DNA of 64,000 nt, taken from positions 5,084,001 to 5,148,000 of the forward strand of contig NZ_CP053085.1 of assembly GCF_013004105.1 (NCBI RefSeq), written 5' to 3'. The first letter of the stretch is position 1. Every line of letters begins with the position of its first letter. Source of the DNA: Gemmatimonas groenlandica. GTDB taxonomy: Bacteria > Gemmatimonadota > Gemmatimonadetes > Gemmatimonadales > Gemmatimonadaceae. Both the position numbers and the translations under genes were made by a program. Below are positions 16,482 to 24,359 of the stretch, in pieces. Under the pieces are notes generated by a model. The model saw only the letters and a program-made list of their open reading frames with translations, searched no databases and had not been told where the DNA came from.

Positions 16482-19442
16482 TCACATCGCGATCTTCTTC
16501 CCCTCGAGTTTCTTCTTCTGCTCGCGCAAATGCTCCTCGAGCTTCAAGCGCGGAATGCCCTTGGCCAGCCACTCCGGCGCCTTCTCACCCTTGAGGTAGC
16601 TGTCCCAGTACTCCATCAGTCGCAGGTCGTAGTCCTTGCGGTTCTTGAGCTGCGCCAAGCCGTGATTCTCGCCGACGTACTCCAGCAGGATCACGTCCTT
16701 GTCGAGCTGACGCAGCGTATTGTAGAACGTGATGCCTTGATTGAAATCGACGGCGCCGTCTTTGTCATCGTGCAAGATGATGAGCGGCGTCTTCACTTTG
16801 TCGGCGAAGCGGTTCGGCGAATTGCGCTCGTAGGCGTCCTTGTTGTCCAGGAAGTTGCCCTTGAAGCGGCCCTGTGAACTCTGGAAGATGCCCTGGTTCG
16901 TGCTGCCGGAGTTCCAGTACACCGAGCTGTACATGCTCACCATGTCGGTGAGCGGCGCGCCCGCCACGGCGCTCTTGAAGATGTTGGTCTGACCAATCAG
17001 GAAAGCCGTCTGGTAACCGCCCCACGAGTGGCCGTGGAGGCCCACGTTGGCCGAATCCACGATGCCCGTCTTGATTGCCGCCTTCACCGCTGGCACCACG
17101 CTCCACACCGCACTCATGCCAGGATCATTGATCTTGTACACGATGTCCGGCAGGAACACTGCGTAGCCGCGCGAATTGTGCACGCCAATCAACGCGTTCG
17201 GTGAACTCGAGAAGTTCGGCGAGTAGAAGCTGTTCAGTGCATCCGACTGCAGTTCGTAGATGAACACCAGCGTCGGATACTTCTTGCCTGCTTCGTACCC
17301 AGCGGGGAGATACAACGCACCCTGCAGCGAGTCGCCCTTCTCCGTCACGTAGCTCACGAGGCGCGATCCCGCCGACCACGCGACGCCGTTCAGATTCGGA
17401 TTCGCCTCCGACAAGCGCGTGGAATCGGCGATGGCACCGTTACCGAAGCTCACGCGCCAGTAATCTGGGAACCGCGTGGATGTCTGAATCGACGACACCC
17501 ACAATTCGGCGTCGCGCGCCTTCATCGGCGCATGACGCGCATCGCGCCAGCCCGTGATCGCCACCGCGCCGGCCTTGGCCGGATCGATGCGCACGATGGC
17601 TTCCTTCTTGGTGAGCGCCTGCATGGCGGCCATGTACACCGGCTTCGCGAGGTCGATGTTGCGCTCGCGCGGATCGGTGTTGATCACGCGCGCGTAACGC
17701 GTGCGCGTGGCCCGTCCGTTCACCGTGAGGTTCGTCCAGCTCTTCCCCGCCATACCGATGCGCCACACATCGTAGTTGTCGCTGATGAGCGCGAAGCGTC
17801 CGTCCTTGCTCCAGCCCACGATGTTCGTACTCGGCCGGTCCACGTTGTGATCGTCTTCGGTGTCGATGAATGACACCGGCGCGCCCGCCGTCACGTTGGC
17901 GATCGCCTTGGTGGCCACGTCGTACGCGTGGAAGTTGCCGTCGTCCCAGAAGAGCACCGCCTTGCCGTCGGGCGACAGCGAGGAGGTACCACGCAGCTCC
18001 TTCTTCACCAGCACGCGCGTGCCGGTGCGGGCGTCGATCAGATACAAGTCGCGGCGCTGCACGCCATCGTAGCTGCTCTGCCGCTCGTACGCCTGATTGT
18101 CAGTGCCGAGCACATAGCGATCGCGCGCGCCGAGGGTGCCGGTGCGGACCACATCATCGGTGAGCTGCACGACCTTCTGCGTCGCGGGAAGGTACGTGGC
18201 GAGGAACGAGAAGCTCTTGTCGGCGTTCTCCTGCACGATCTGCATCGACTGCAGGCGCGCGTCCTTGCTGTGCCACAAAATCAGCGACGGACGATCGTCG
18301 TCTTCGAGCTGCTCGCTCTTCGGTACGGGCGGCGTGGCCACGCGGAGGCCGATCGCGATGCCGTCCATCTGCTCGAGCCAGCGCGGCGTGCGCTCGGGGC
18401 TCACTTCCATGCCGTTGGGCAGGGCAGCGCTGCCGCTTGAGCCCACGGAGATCATCTGCTGCGTGGGCGTACCCACGCGAGAGACGGCCGCGGCGGACCA
18501 CGTCGTGTCGGTGGCGGCGCTGTCGATCGTACCCTTGAGATACGCGAAGGCGGGGAAGCTGTCGGTCCACGCCAGACGACGATACAAGGCCTTGCCGGCG
18601 TCGATCGACTTCACGGTGCCGCTGGCGAGATCGCGCAACTGCACGCCGTTGCCGAGCTGATCGCGCGCGTCGATGGTGTAGCTGAGCCAGCGACCTTTGT
18701 CGTCGAACGCGAAGTCGCCCACGTTGCCCACGTTGAAGCTGGCGTTGGTGCCCAGCTCATGCAGCAATAGGTCGGTGCCTTCCACACGACCGGCGCCACC
18801 GCCGATGGGATTGCCGCCCATGCCCGGTGCACCGGGGCCCGGCAATCCACCGCCGCCGCCGGCACCACCACCACCACCACCACCGCCGGCTTCGGGAGCA
18901 TACGCCTGCATCGCCACCCACTTCGGCGAGTCACCGCTGAATGAGAAGCGACGGATCTTGTCGAACTCGCGCGCTTCACCCGTGGCCAGATTCACCAGGC
19001 GGAGCTTCGACTGCACGGCGCGCCGTTCGCGGCGCATGCGCTTCTGATCGGCCGCCTTGGGATACACCAGCATGGCGGCCCACTTACCGTCGCCCGAGAG
19101 CTGCAACGGGGCGTTGCCGCCACCGCCGCCCGGCGGACCGCCCGCCGCCGCCGGCGCTTCGCCGATCGGGACGCGGTGTTCCTTGCCACCTGAGGCCGTC
19201 TGCCGAATCACGACCTCGGCGTCGCCTTCGTTGGGCGCGACCGTGTAGGCGAACCAGGCACCATCGTTGGAGAGCGTGGCGCCGCGGATGGACTTCCAGG
19301 CCGAAATGTCGGCCGGGGTGATCGCACGGGCAGGCCCGCCTCGGGCGCCGGCATTGGCGACGGTGGACTGAGCGAGCACCACGGCGGGAGCGGCGAGTAA
19401 GAGCGCACCGATCGCGAGGGGTCGCCCCGGGAAAACGAACAT
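16482..19442 (-). CDS. Secreted S9 (prolyl oligopeptidase) family peptidase
   Basis: The protein is 986 aa with a signal peptide (RPLAIGALLLAAPAVVLAQS). The first two thirds form a probable beta-propeller that carries a very glycine-rich insertion at about residues 182-215 (runs of up to eight glycines, then GLPGPGAPGMGG). The C-terminal alpha/beta-hydrolase domain has the nucleophile elbow GLHGHSWGGYQ near residue 805, an aspartate in HDDKDGAVDF near 895 and a histidine in GENHGLAQ near 925, which is the S9 order Ser-Asp-His. It probably degrades peptides in the periplasm or outside the cell. It is divergent from the GntR/ABC operon with an 80-base shared control region. Confidence 0.9.
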   Translation of the reverse strand: MFVFPGRPLAIGALLLAAPAVVLAQSTVANAGARGGPARAITPADISAWKSIRGATLSNDGAWFAYTVAPNEGDAEVVIRQTASGGKEHRVPIGEAPAAAGGPPGGGGGNAPLQLSGDGKWAAMLVYPKAADQKRMRRERRAVQSKLRLVNLATGEAREFDKIRRFSFSGDSPKWVAMQAYAPEAGGGGGGGGAGGGGGLPGPGAPGMGGNPIGGGAGRVEGTDLLLHELGTNASFNVGNVGDFAFDDKGRWLSYTIDARDQLGNGVQLRDLASGTVKSIDAGKALYRRLAWTDSFPAFAYLKGTIDSAATDTTWSAAAVSRVGTPTQQMISVGSSGSAALPNGMEVSPERTPRWLEQMDGIAIGLRVATPPVPKSEQLEDDDRPSLILWHSKDARLQSMQIVQENADKSFSFLATYLPATQKVVQLTDDVVRTGTLGARDRYVLGTDNQAYERQSSYDGVQRRDLYLIDARTGTRVLVKKELRGTSSLSPDGKAVLFWDDGNFHAYDVATKAIANVTAGAPVSFIDTEDDHNVDRPSTNIVGWSKDGRFALISDNYDVWRIGMAGKSWTNLTVNGRATRTRYARVINTDPRERNIDLAKPVYMAAMQALTKKEAIVRIDPAKAGAVAITGWRDARHAPMKARDAELWVSSIQTSTRFPDYWRVSFGNGAIADSTRLSEANPNLNGVAWSAGSRLVSYVTEKGDSLQGALYLPAGYEAGKKYPTLVFIYELQSDALNSFYSPNFSSSPNALIGVHNSRGYAVFLPDIVYKINDPGMSAVWSVVPAVKAAIKTGIVDSANVGLHGHSWGGYQTAFLIGQTNIFKSAVAGAPLTDMVSMYSSVYWNSGSTNQGIFQSSQGRFKGNFLDNKDAYERNSPNRFADKVKTPLIILHDDKDGAVDFNQGITFYNTLRQLDKDVILLEYVGENHGLAQLKNRKDYDLRLMEYWDSYLKGEKAPEWLAKGIPRLKLEEHLREQKKKLEGKKIAM

Positions 19443-19499
19443 GGGAACTCCGAATGTGAGAGGACTGAGGAGAAGCTACGGCGTCTCTTGACTTTTAGC

Positions 19500-19520
19500 T
19501 GTACTAGTACAACTAGTACA
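19500..19520 (+). promoter_or_regulatory. Perfect 9-bp inverted-repeat operator abutting the GntR start
   Basis: TGTACTAGT (19500-19508), a 3-base spacer, then ACTAGTACA (19512-19520). The ATG is at 19523, leaving no room for a normal ribosome site. A -35-like TTGACT lies at 19488-19493. The palindrome would cover the -10 and start, so the encoded GntR protein probably represses its own operon. Confidence 0.75.
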
Positions 19521-19522
19521 CC

Positions 19523-19954
19523 ATGCTGCCGTTTCCCATTTCTCTCGTCCCCGGCGAGTCGCCGTATCGGCAGGTGGTCTATGCCGCGACCAAGGCGGTG
19601 GTGTCGGGCGTGCTACCGGCAGGATCGCCCTTTCCGTCGGTTCGCGAGCTCAGTCAGGCGCTGAAGATCAATCCGAATACGGCGCATAAAGTGGTGGCCG
19701 AGCTGGTACGGAATGGCGTGCTGGAGGTGCTGCCGGGCGTCGGCACCGTGGTGGCCGTGGGTGCCGAATCCAGCGCGGCGGAGAAGCGGGCGCTGCTGGC
19801 CAAGCCGGTCGAGCAACTGGTGGTCGAGGCGATGCGCCTTGGCCTGGAGGAGCAGGACGTCGTGCAGGCGCTCGCCTCGCGATGGCGCGAACTCAGCCGA
19901 ATTTCCCAGAATCCCGCCGCTCAAAGCGCGGCGTTGCCGGAGCCATTGAAATGA
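19523..19954 (+). CDS. GntR-family transcriptional regulator (YtrA-like)
   Basis: The protein is 143 aa, a short GntR protein with the winged helix (SPYRQVVYAATKAVVSGVLPAGSPFPSVREL, then LKINPNTAHKVVAELVRNGVLEVLPGVGTVV) and only a small helical C-terminus, as in the YtrA subfamily that controls ABC transporters. The stop overlaps the ATP-binding protein start by 4 bases. A palindromic operator lies 2 bases upstream of the start. No ribosome-binding sequence precedes the ATG, so the message may be leaderless. Confidence 0.9.
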   Translation: MLPFPISLVPGESPYRQVVYAATKAVVSGVLPAGSPFPSVRELSQALKINPNTAHKVVAELVRNGVLEVLPGVGTVVAVGAESSAAEKRALLAKPVEQLVVEAMRLGLEEQDVVQALASRWRELSRISQNPAAQSAALPEPLK

Positions 19955-20865
19955 CGACACCGAACGCGGTGGCGGTGCAGGGACTGTCGCATCGCTATGG
20001 TCGAAAGCAGGCACTGCGCGATCTCGATCTCACGATTCCCGAAGGAGCTACGTATGCGCTCCTCGGCGCGAACGGCGCGGGCAAGACGACGCTGTTGCGA
20101 TTGCTGGCTGGCATTGAGCGCGTGCAGTCCGGCGCGGTCTCGCTGTTCGGCGACAGCGTGCGCAGCATGTCACTCGCGCAGCGGCAGCGGTTCTCGTACG
20201 TGGCCGAAGGACAGGAGCTGCCCACGTGGATGCGGCTCGAGCAGATGGAGGCGTACTGTGCGCCGCTCTACCCCACATGGGACGCGCAACTCGCGGCCCA
20301 GTTGCGCACGCGATTCGACCTGGATTCGAAACAGAAGATCGGCACGATGTCCCGAGGGCAGTGCATGAAGGCGGCGTTGTTGTGTGCGTTGGCATCGCGA
20401 CCGCGGTTGTTGCTGATGGATGAACCGTTTACCGGCATGGACGTGAGTGTGCGCGATGAACTCGTGCGCGGATTACTCGACACGTCCGGTGAGCACGGCT
20501 GGACCGTCGTGGTGAGTACTCATGACATTGCGGAGATCGAAATGATGGTGGACTGGGTGGGATTCCTGCGCGATGGTCGCATTGATGTATCGGCGCCGTT
20601 GGAGAAGCTGCGCGAGACGTATCGGCGGGTGGAGTTCACGCTGGCACCGGGGGCGACGCTTCCGGTGGCGCGACCGGCATCGTGGCTTCGCGTGGAGCAG
20701 TCGGGGCAGCGGGTGTCGGTGCTGGGCAGTGGCGTCAGCGGCGCGGCCATTACGCAGGCGCTACACGTTTCGACCAGCGCGCTTGACGAGCACGACGTGA
20801 CGCTGCGAGAGCTGTATCTCGCGCTGGCCACTCCGAATGCTGCACGCTCGGAGGCGGTCGCATGA
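19951..20865 (+). CDS. ABC transporter ATP-binding protein
   Basis: The protein is 304 aa from the ATG at 19951 (ATGA overlap with the regulator). An in-frame ATG at 19882 lies inside the regulator gene and precedes no domain sequence. Walker A is GANGAGKTT (39-47), the signature is MSRGQ, Walker B is RLLLMDEP, and the H-loop is VVSTHD. The C-terminal 90 residues are an accessory region. It pairs with the membrane protein encoded next, with an ATGA overlap. Such GntR-controlled exporters often respond to envelope stress or antimicrobial compounds. The substrate is unknown. Confidence 0.93.
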   Translation: MTTPNAVAVQGLSHRYGRKQALRDLDLTIPEGATYALLGANGAGKTTLLRLLAGIERVQSGAVSLFGDSVRSMSLAQRQRFSYVAEGQELPTWMRLEQMEAYCAPLYPTWDAQLAAQLRTRFDLDSKQKIGTMSRGQCMKAALLCALASRPRLLLMDEPFTGMDVSVRDELVRGLLDTSGEHGWTVVVSTHDIAEIEMMVDWVGFLRDGRIDVSAPLEKLRETYRRVEFTLAPGATLPVARPASWLRVEQSGQRVSVLGSGVSGAAITQALHVSTSALDEHDVTLRELYLALATPNAARSEAVA

Positions 20866-22451
20866 GCATCGCACGTCAAGCGTTACATCTGCTTCGCTTC
20901 GATGTGCTCCGCATGCGTTGGTGGATCGCGCTGTACATGGTCGCCCTGCTGTCATCAGTGCTGACTGGTCTTCAGTACAAGATCAATTCGGGTGCAGCCG
21001 GCATGCTGCCATACCTCGTCGTCGTGATCGCTATGCTGGCCACGATCATGCTCGTGAACGCCGATAGTCCGTTACGCATGGAGGCGTTCTCGAGAGGGCA
21101 TGCGGTGAGCCCAATGGCGATCTTGATGGCCAAGCTGGTATCGGTGATCGGACTCTTTGTGCTGATGCCTCTCGCCGTCGTAATGATCGCGTTGTTGTCG
21201 AACGGGATAGCCGTTGGCGTTGTCGCACAGTTCGTGAAGAGCTCATTCGAAGCGTGGTCGATCTGGATAGCCATTGTTGCGCTGATTGCTGTGGTCACGC
21301 GTGATTTGAAGGGCGCGGCACTCCTGTTTGTGGGGGGCATGCTTACGACCGCGCTGTTCGCCGGATACCTCAATCTGCCATTCGACGAAAACGTGTGGGT
21401 TCGATCGAATCTGAAGTCGGCCTTCACGGTTTTCAGCGTCGTACTGGTGCTGGCAGTCTTCTACCGACGCATCTCTGGAAAACGCGTAGTCGTGCTTGCG
21501 GGACTACTCGCCTTCATGGCGATGTACGCGGCGATGAGGGGTGCCGTGAGGCATGGATCTACGGGTCAGCTTCCGGCGCCTGTCGGGCAGGTGCCCCTCG
21601 AAGTCACGAAGGTCGACCTGTTGGGGGCTGAGCGGCAGGATTCGATTCCTGCGTTCAACGCCAAGCTCGAGCGGAGTGCATTGACACGGTACTCTCTGCG
21701 TTCCGTATCGCTTTCCGCATTCTTCGTGAATGGTGACAGTATGAATGTCTCTCTTCAGGGCGAGATTGCCGTTGCCGGATCACGGCCGATAAAGACGCCG
21801 GCGAGTCACGTTATGATGTCATCGGATGGAACGGAGATCAGCAACGTTCGCTCAGGCAACCTTGCCGTGAATGTGGAGCATCAGGTGATGCAAAGCTTCG
21901 TTACTGTCGATGCGCGCGGCGCACGGACGATTCGTTGGCGACCTCAGGATCCTAGCGTTCGAATCCATCGCCTGCAGTCGGAACCGATTCAGAGCATTCG
22001 GATCGACGCGGAGCTCATTCGTCATCGGTCAGTCACGCTCGCGTCTGCTCCGTTCAGAGACGGTGTTGTTTTCAACGATGGCGTTCGCCGACTTTCGATC
22101 AAACGGCGCCTCCCTGCCGCGAGCGATTCCTATGACGCGACATGGACATCGCTCACACTGTCCGACACACTGTCCGGCGAGGACGTGTACTGGAACGCTC
22201 AATCGCTTTCGTCGGATGATCTCTTCAGCTTCATGCTCGAGGACGCGTCAAACAAGACATCCACGGTGTTCCAGCTACGGTCGCAGGGGCGCTCGACCCA
22301 GAGCGTCATGTTGCCGGGCATTGAGCTCGCTGAGTTCAAGTTCTCACTCGACGGGCCGCCGCCGACCGCAGGCATACCGGCCACGATTCGAATGGTCAAG
22401 TGGACTCCTGATGGATTCGCCAACGCCTCTGGCACGAAGCGGATTCGGTAG
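20862..22451 (+). CDS. ABC transporter permease with large extracytoplasmic domain
   Basis: The protein is 529 aa. The first 230 residues hold about six membrane segments (for example WWIALYMVALLSSVLTGLQ, YLVVVIAMLATIMLV, VIGLFVLMPLAVVMIALL and VVVLAGLLAFMAMYAAM). The remaining 300 residues are hydrophilic, beta-rich and probably periplasmic. No known domain was recognised there. Base composition is less G+C-rich than in the neighbours, with more A/T-ending codons. It is translationally coupled to the ATP-binding protein and is the last gene of the regulator/ABC operon. Confidence 0.8.
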   Translation: MSIARQALHLLRFDVLRMRWWIALYMVALLSSVLTGLQYKINSGAAGMLPYLVVVIAMLATIMLVNADSPLRMEAFSRGHAVSPMAILMAKLVSVIGLFVLMPLAVVMIALLSNGIAVGVVAQFVKSSFEAWSIWIAIVALIAVVTRDLKGAALLFVGGMLTTALFAGYLNLPFDENVWVRSNLKSAFTVFSVVLVLAVFYRRISGKRVVVLAGLLAFMAMYAAMRGAVRHGSTGQLPAPVGQVPLEVTKVDLLGAERQDSIPAFNAKLERSALTRYSLRSVSLSAFFVNGDSMNVSLQGEIAVAGSRPIKTPASHVMMSSDGTEISNVRSGNLAVNVEHQVMQSFVTVDARGARTIRWRPQDPSVRIHRLQSEPIQSIRIDAELIRHRSVTLASAPFRDGVVFNDGVRRLSIKRRLPAASDSYDATWTSLTLSDTLSGEDVYWNAQSLSSDDLFSFMLEDASNKTSTVFQLRSQGRSTQSVMLPGIELAEFKFSLDGPPPTAGIPATIRMVKWTPDGFANASGTKRIR

Positions 22452-22461
22452 AGACGATACA

Positions 22462-22480
22462 CTTGACCAAATTGGTCAAG
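22462..22480 (+). promoter_or_regulatory. Palindrome upstream of the toxin-antitoxin genes
   Basis: CTTGACCA (22462-22469), a 3-base centre, TGGTCAAG (22473-22480). It sits 42 bases before the antitoxin start and just after the permease stop. It is A/T-rich with no U-tract, so an antitoxin operator is more likely than a terminator. Confidence 0.65.
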
Positions 22481-22521
22481 ATCAGTATGCTCCTAGTTGA
22501 TCAGTTCAATAGCGAGGTTGT

Positions 22522-22776
22522 ATGCCCAAAAAAGTCGTCCGTGAATCCGTCGCACTCTACGACGCCAAGACCCAGCTCTCGGCGTTGGTCGACCGCGCCG
22601 CCGCCGGCGAAGAGATCGTGATCATGAAGTCCGGGCATCCCATGGCGCGTCTCGTTCCCATGGAGGACACGCGCCATCGTCGAGTGCCAGGCCAAGGGAA
22701 AGGCATGTGGAAGGTGGCGCGTGGATTTGACGCGCCGTTGCCGGATGACGTGTTGGATTCCTTCGAGGCGGAGTAA
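22522..22776 (+). CDS. Type II antitoxin, Phd/YefM-like
   Basis: The protein is 84 aa. The N-terminal Phd/YefM fold is seen as VALYDAKTQLSALVDRAAAGEEIVIMKSGHPMARLVPM, the DNA-binding dimer part. The C-terminal tail (VARGFDAPLPDDVLDSFE) is the usual toxin-wrapping segment. It ends 6 bases before the PIN toxin and has a palindromic operator upstream. Antitoxins of this fold pair with PIN-domain VapC toxins in many genomes. Confidence 0.9.
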   Translation: MPKKVVRESVALYDAKTQLSALVDRAAAGEEIVIMKSGHPMARLVPMEDTRHRRVPGQGKGMWKVARGFDAPLPDDVLDSFEAE

Positions 22777-22782
22777 CCTCGC

Positions 22783-23154
22783 GTGCGCGTGCTCCTGGAT
22801 ACGCATGTGCTGATCTGGTGGGATTCTGGCGCGCGTCTCTCGGCGGCCGCGATGAAGGCCATCAGGAGTGCCGACGACGTGTTCGTCAGCAGTGCGTCGG
22901 CGTGGGAACTCGCGATCAAGTCGTCGCTCGGCAAAATCAGCGGTACCCGCACCGTGGCCGCCGCCGCTGCGGCGTCGGCATTTACCGAGTTGCCCGTCCT
23001 GTTCCGGCACGCCGAGGCCGCCGCACGTCTGCCGTGGCATCATCGGGATCCCTTCGACCGGATGCTGATCGCGCAGGCGCAGGTCGAAGGGCTGGTCGTC
23101 ATCTCACGGGACCAATTCTTCACGCCGTACGACCTCAAGCTCATCCGTGCGTAG
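22783..23154 (+). CDS. vapC: PIN-domain toxin, VapC-like ribonuclease
   Basis: The protein is 123 aa from GTG 22783. The acidic residues of the PIN active site are present: Asp6 (VLLDTHVLIWW), Glu42 (SAWELAIK), Asp92 (RDPFDRMLIAQA) and Asp110 (VISRDQFF). VapC proteins are Mg-dependent RNases, typically cutting tRNA or rRNA. All four residues are intact, so the toxin is probably active. It is the second gene of the pair, directly behind the antitoxin. Confidence 0.9.
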   Translation: MRVLLDTHVLIWWDSGARLSAAAMKAIRSADDVFVSSASAWELAIKSSLGKISGTRTVAAAAAASAFTELPVLFRHAEAAARLPWHHRDPFDRMLIAQAQVEGLVVISRDQFFTPYDLKLIRA

Positions 23155-23260
23155 CGTTACCCCCGTCTTGCTTGCCCGCCGCTGGTCGAACAATACCTTT
23201 CCCCACGTGAGGCGCCCTTCATCCACGCGCCGACCCCCAATTCTCGATCACGAGGGATTC

Positions 23261-24253
23261 ATGCGCGTTGTGCTCTCCCGCTCCACCAAGCGCCTGGTCA
23301 TCGGCGCGGCCTCCGCCACCATGGCCGTCGGCGTACTCACCGCAGCGCGCCCCATCGCCCGCGCCACCGGCATCTCCTTCTCCTACCGCATCTCGTCGAG
23401 CAGTGCGGACAAAAAGCAGAAGGAAGCGCGGAGCACGCTCGCCAACGTCCGCATGCAGGATGGCAACATCCGCATGGACTACCTCGAAGGCACGAACCCC
23501 ATGGGCCAGAAGAACCGCTACATGATCGTGCAGGGCGACGCCGGCAAATTCGTGATCGTCGATCCCAAGGACAAGAAGGCGATCGTCATGACGGCCGACG
23601 CGATGGGGAGCGGCATGGGCGCGATGCTCAACAATCCGCTCGTGAAGCTCACCGTCAGCAACACCAGCTTCCGCTACAAGGACCTGGGCGCCGGTGAAAC
23701 GATCCTCGGCTACAAGACGAGGAAGGTCCGCACCTGGTACTCCAGCACCGTCGAGATGAAGGTGATGATGATGAACCAGAAGACGGTCAGCAACGACTCC
23801 AGTGACCAGTGGATCGCCAACGTGGACTTCGATCCGCGCACCATGGAAGCATGGGCCAAGTCGTTCGCATCGGGCGTAAAGTCTACGAACCCCGAGCTCG
23901 CCAAAGATCTCGCCAGCTACACCCGCGAGTATGGCCGCTCGGGCATCGCGCTCAAGACGGTCACCTGGTCCACCCAGACGGACAAGAAGGGCAAAGTCAC
24001 GGCGGACACGCTGGTGATGGAAGTCACCGACCTCAAGACGGGCGCGCTCGACAAGTCGCTCTTCGAAATTCCGGCCGGCTACGAAGTCGCCGACATGACG
24101 AAGATGATGGCCGAAGCGGGCGCCGCGATGGACAGCGCCAAGGCCGAATCGGCCAAGGGCGACAAGGACGCCAAGAAGGAAGAGAAGCCGAGTGCCAAGG
24201 ACGCCATCAAGGCCGGCCTGGGCGGCATGTTCAAGAAGAAGCCGCCCATGTAA
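23261..24253 (+). CDS. DUF4412-like secreted protein
   Basis: The protein is 330 aa from the ATG at 23261, preceded by GAGGGA. Residues 1-35 form a signal peptide (LVIGAASATMAVGVLTAARPIARA). The body reads like DUF4412: repeated statements of strand-turn type such as GNIRMDYLEGTNPMGQKNRYMIVQGDAGKFVIVDPKDKKAIVM, then GYKTRKVRTWYSSTVEMKVMM. The last 50 residues are Lys/Ala/Asp-rich. Function is unknown; it is probably periplasmic. A strong terminator follows. Confidence 0.7.
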   Translation: MRVVLSRSTKRLVIGAASATMAVGVLTAARPIARATGISFSYRISSSSADKKQKEARSTLANVRMQDGNIRMDYLEGTNPMGQKNRYMIVQGDAGKFVIVDPKDKKAIVMTADAMGSGMGAMLNNPLVKLTVSNTSFRYKDLGAGETILGYKTRKVRTWYSSTVEMKVMMMNQKTVSNDSSDQWIANVDFDPRTMEAWAKSFASGVKSTNPELAKDLASYTREYGRSGIALKTVTWSTQTDKKGKVTADTLVMEVTDLKTGALDKSLFEIPAGYEVADMTKMMAEAGAAMDSAKAESAKGDKDAKKEEKPSAKDAIKAGLGGMFKKKPPM

Positions 24254-24302
24254 TCGTGGGCACGGACCGTCACGGTTCGGCAACACACTGTTACAGCCCC
24301 GG

Positions 24303-24346
24303 AAGGTCGTTCGTCATTCCCCTGACGAACGACCTTTCTCTCTATC
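24303..24346 (+). terminator. Intrinsic terminator after the DUF4412 gene
   Basis: A 14-bp perfect stem (24303-24316 with 24323-24336, arm AAGGTCGTTCGTCA), loop TTCCCC, followed by TCTCTCTAT on the plus strand. It ends about 15 bases before the next start. Confidence 0.85.
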
Positions 24347-24359
24347 AGAATCTTTGAAG

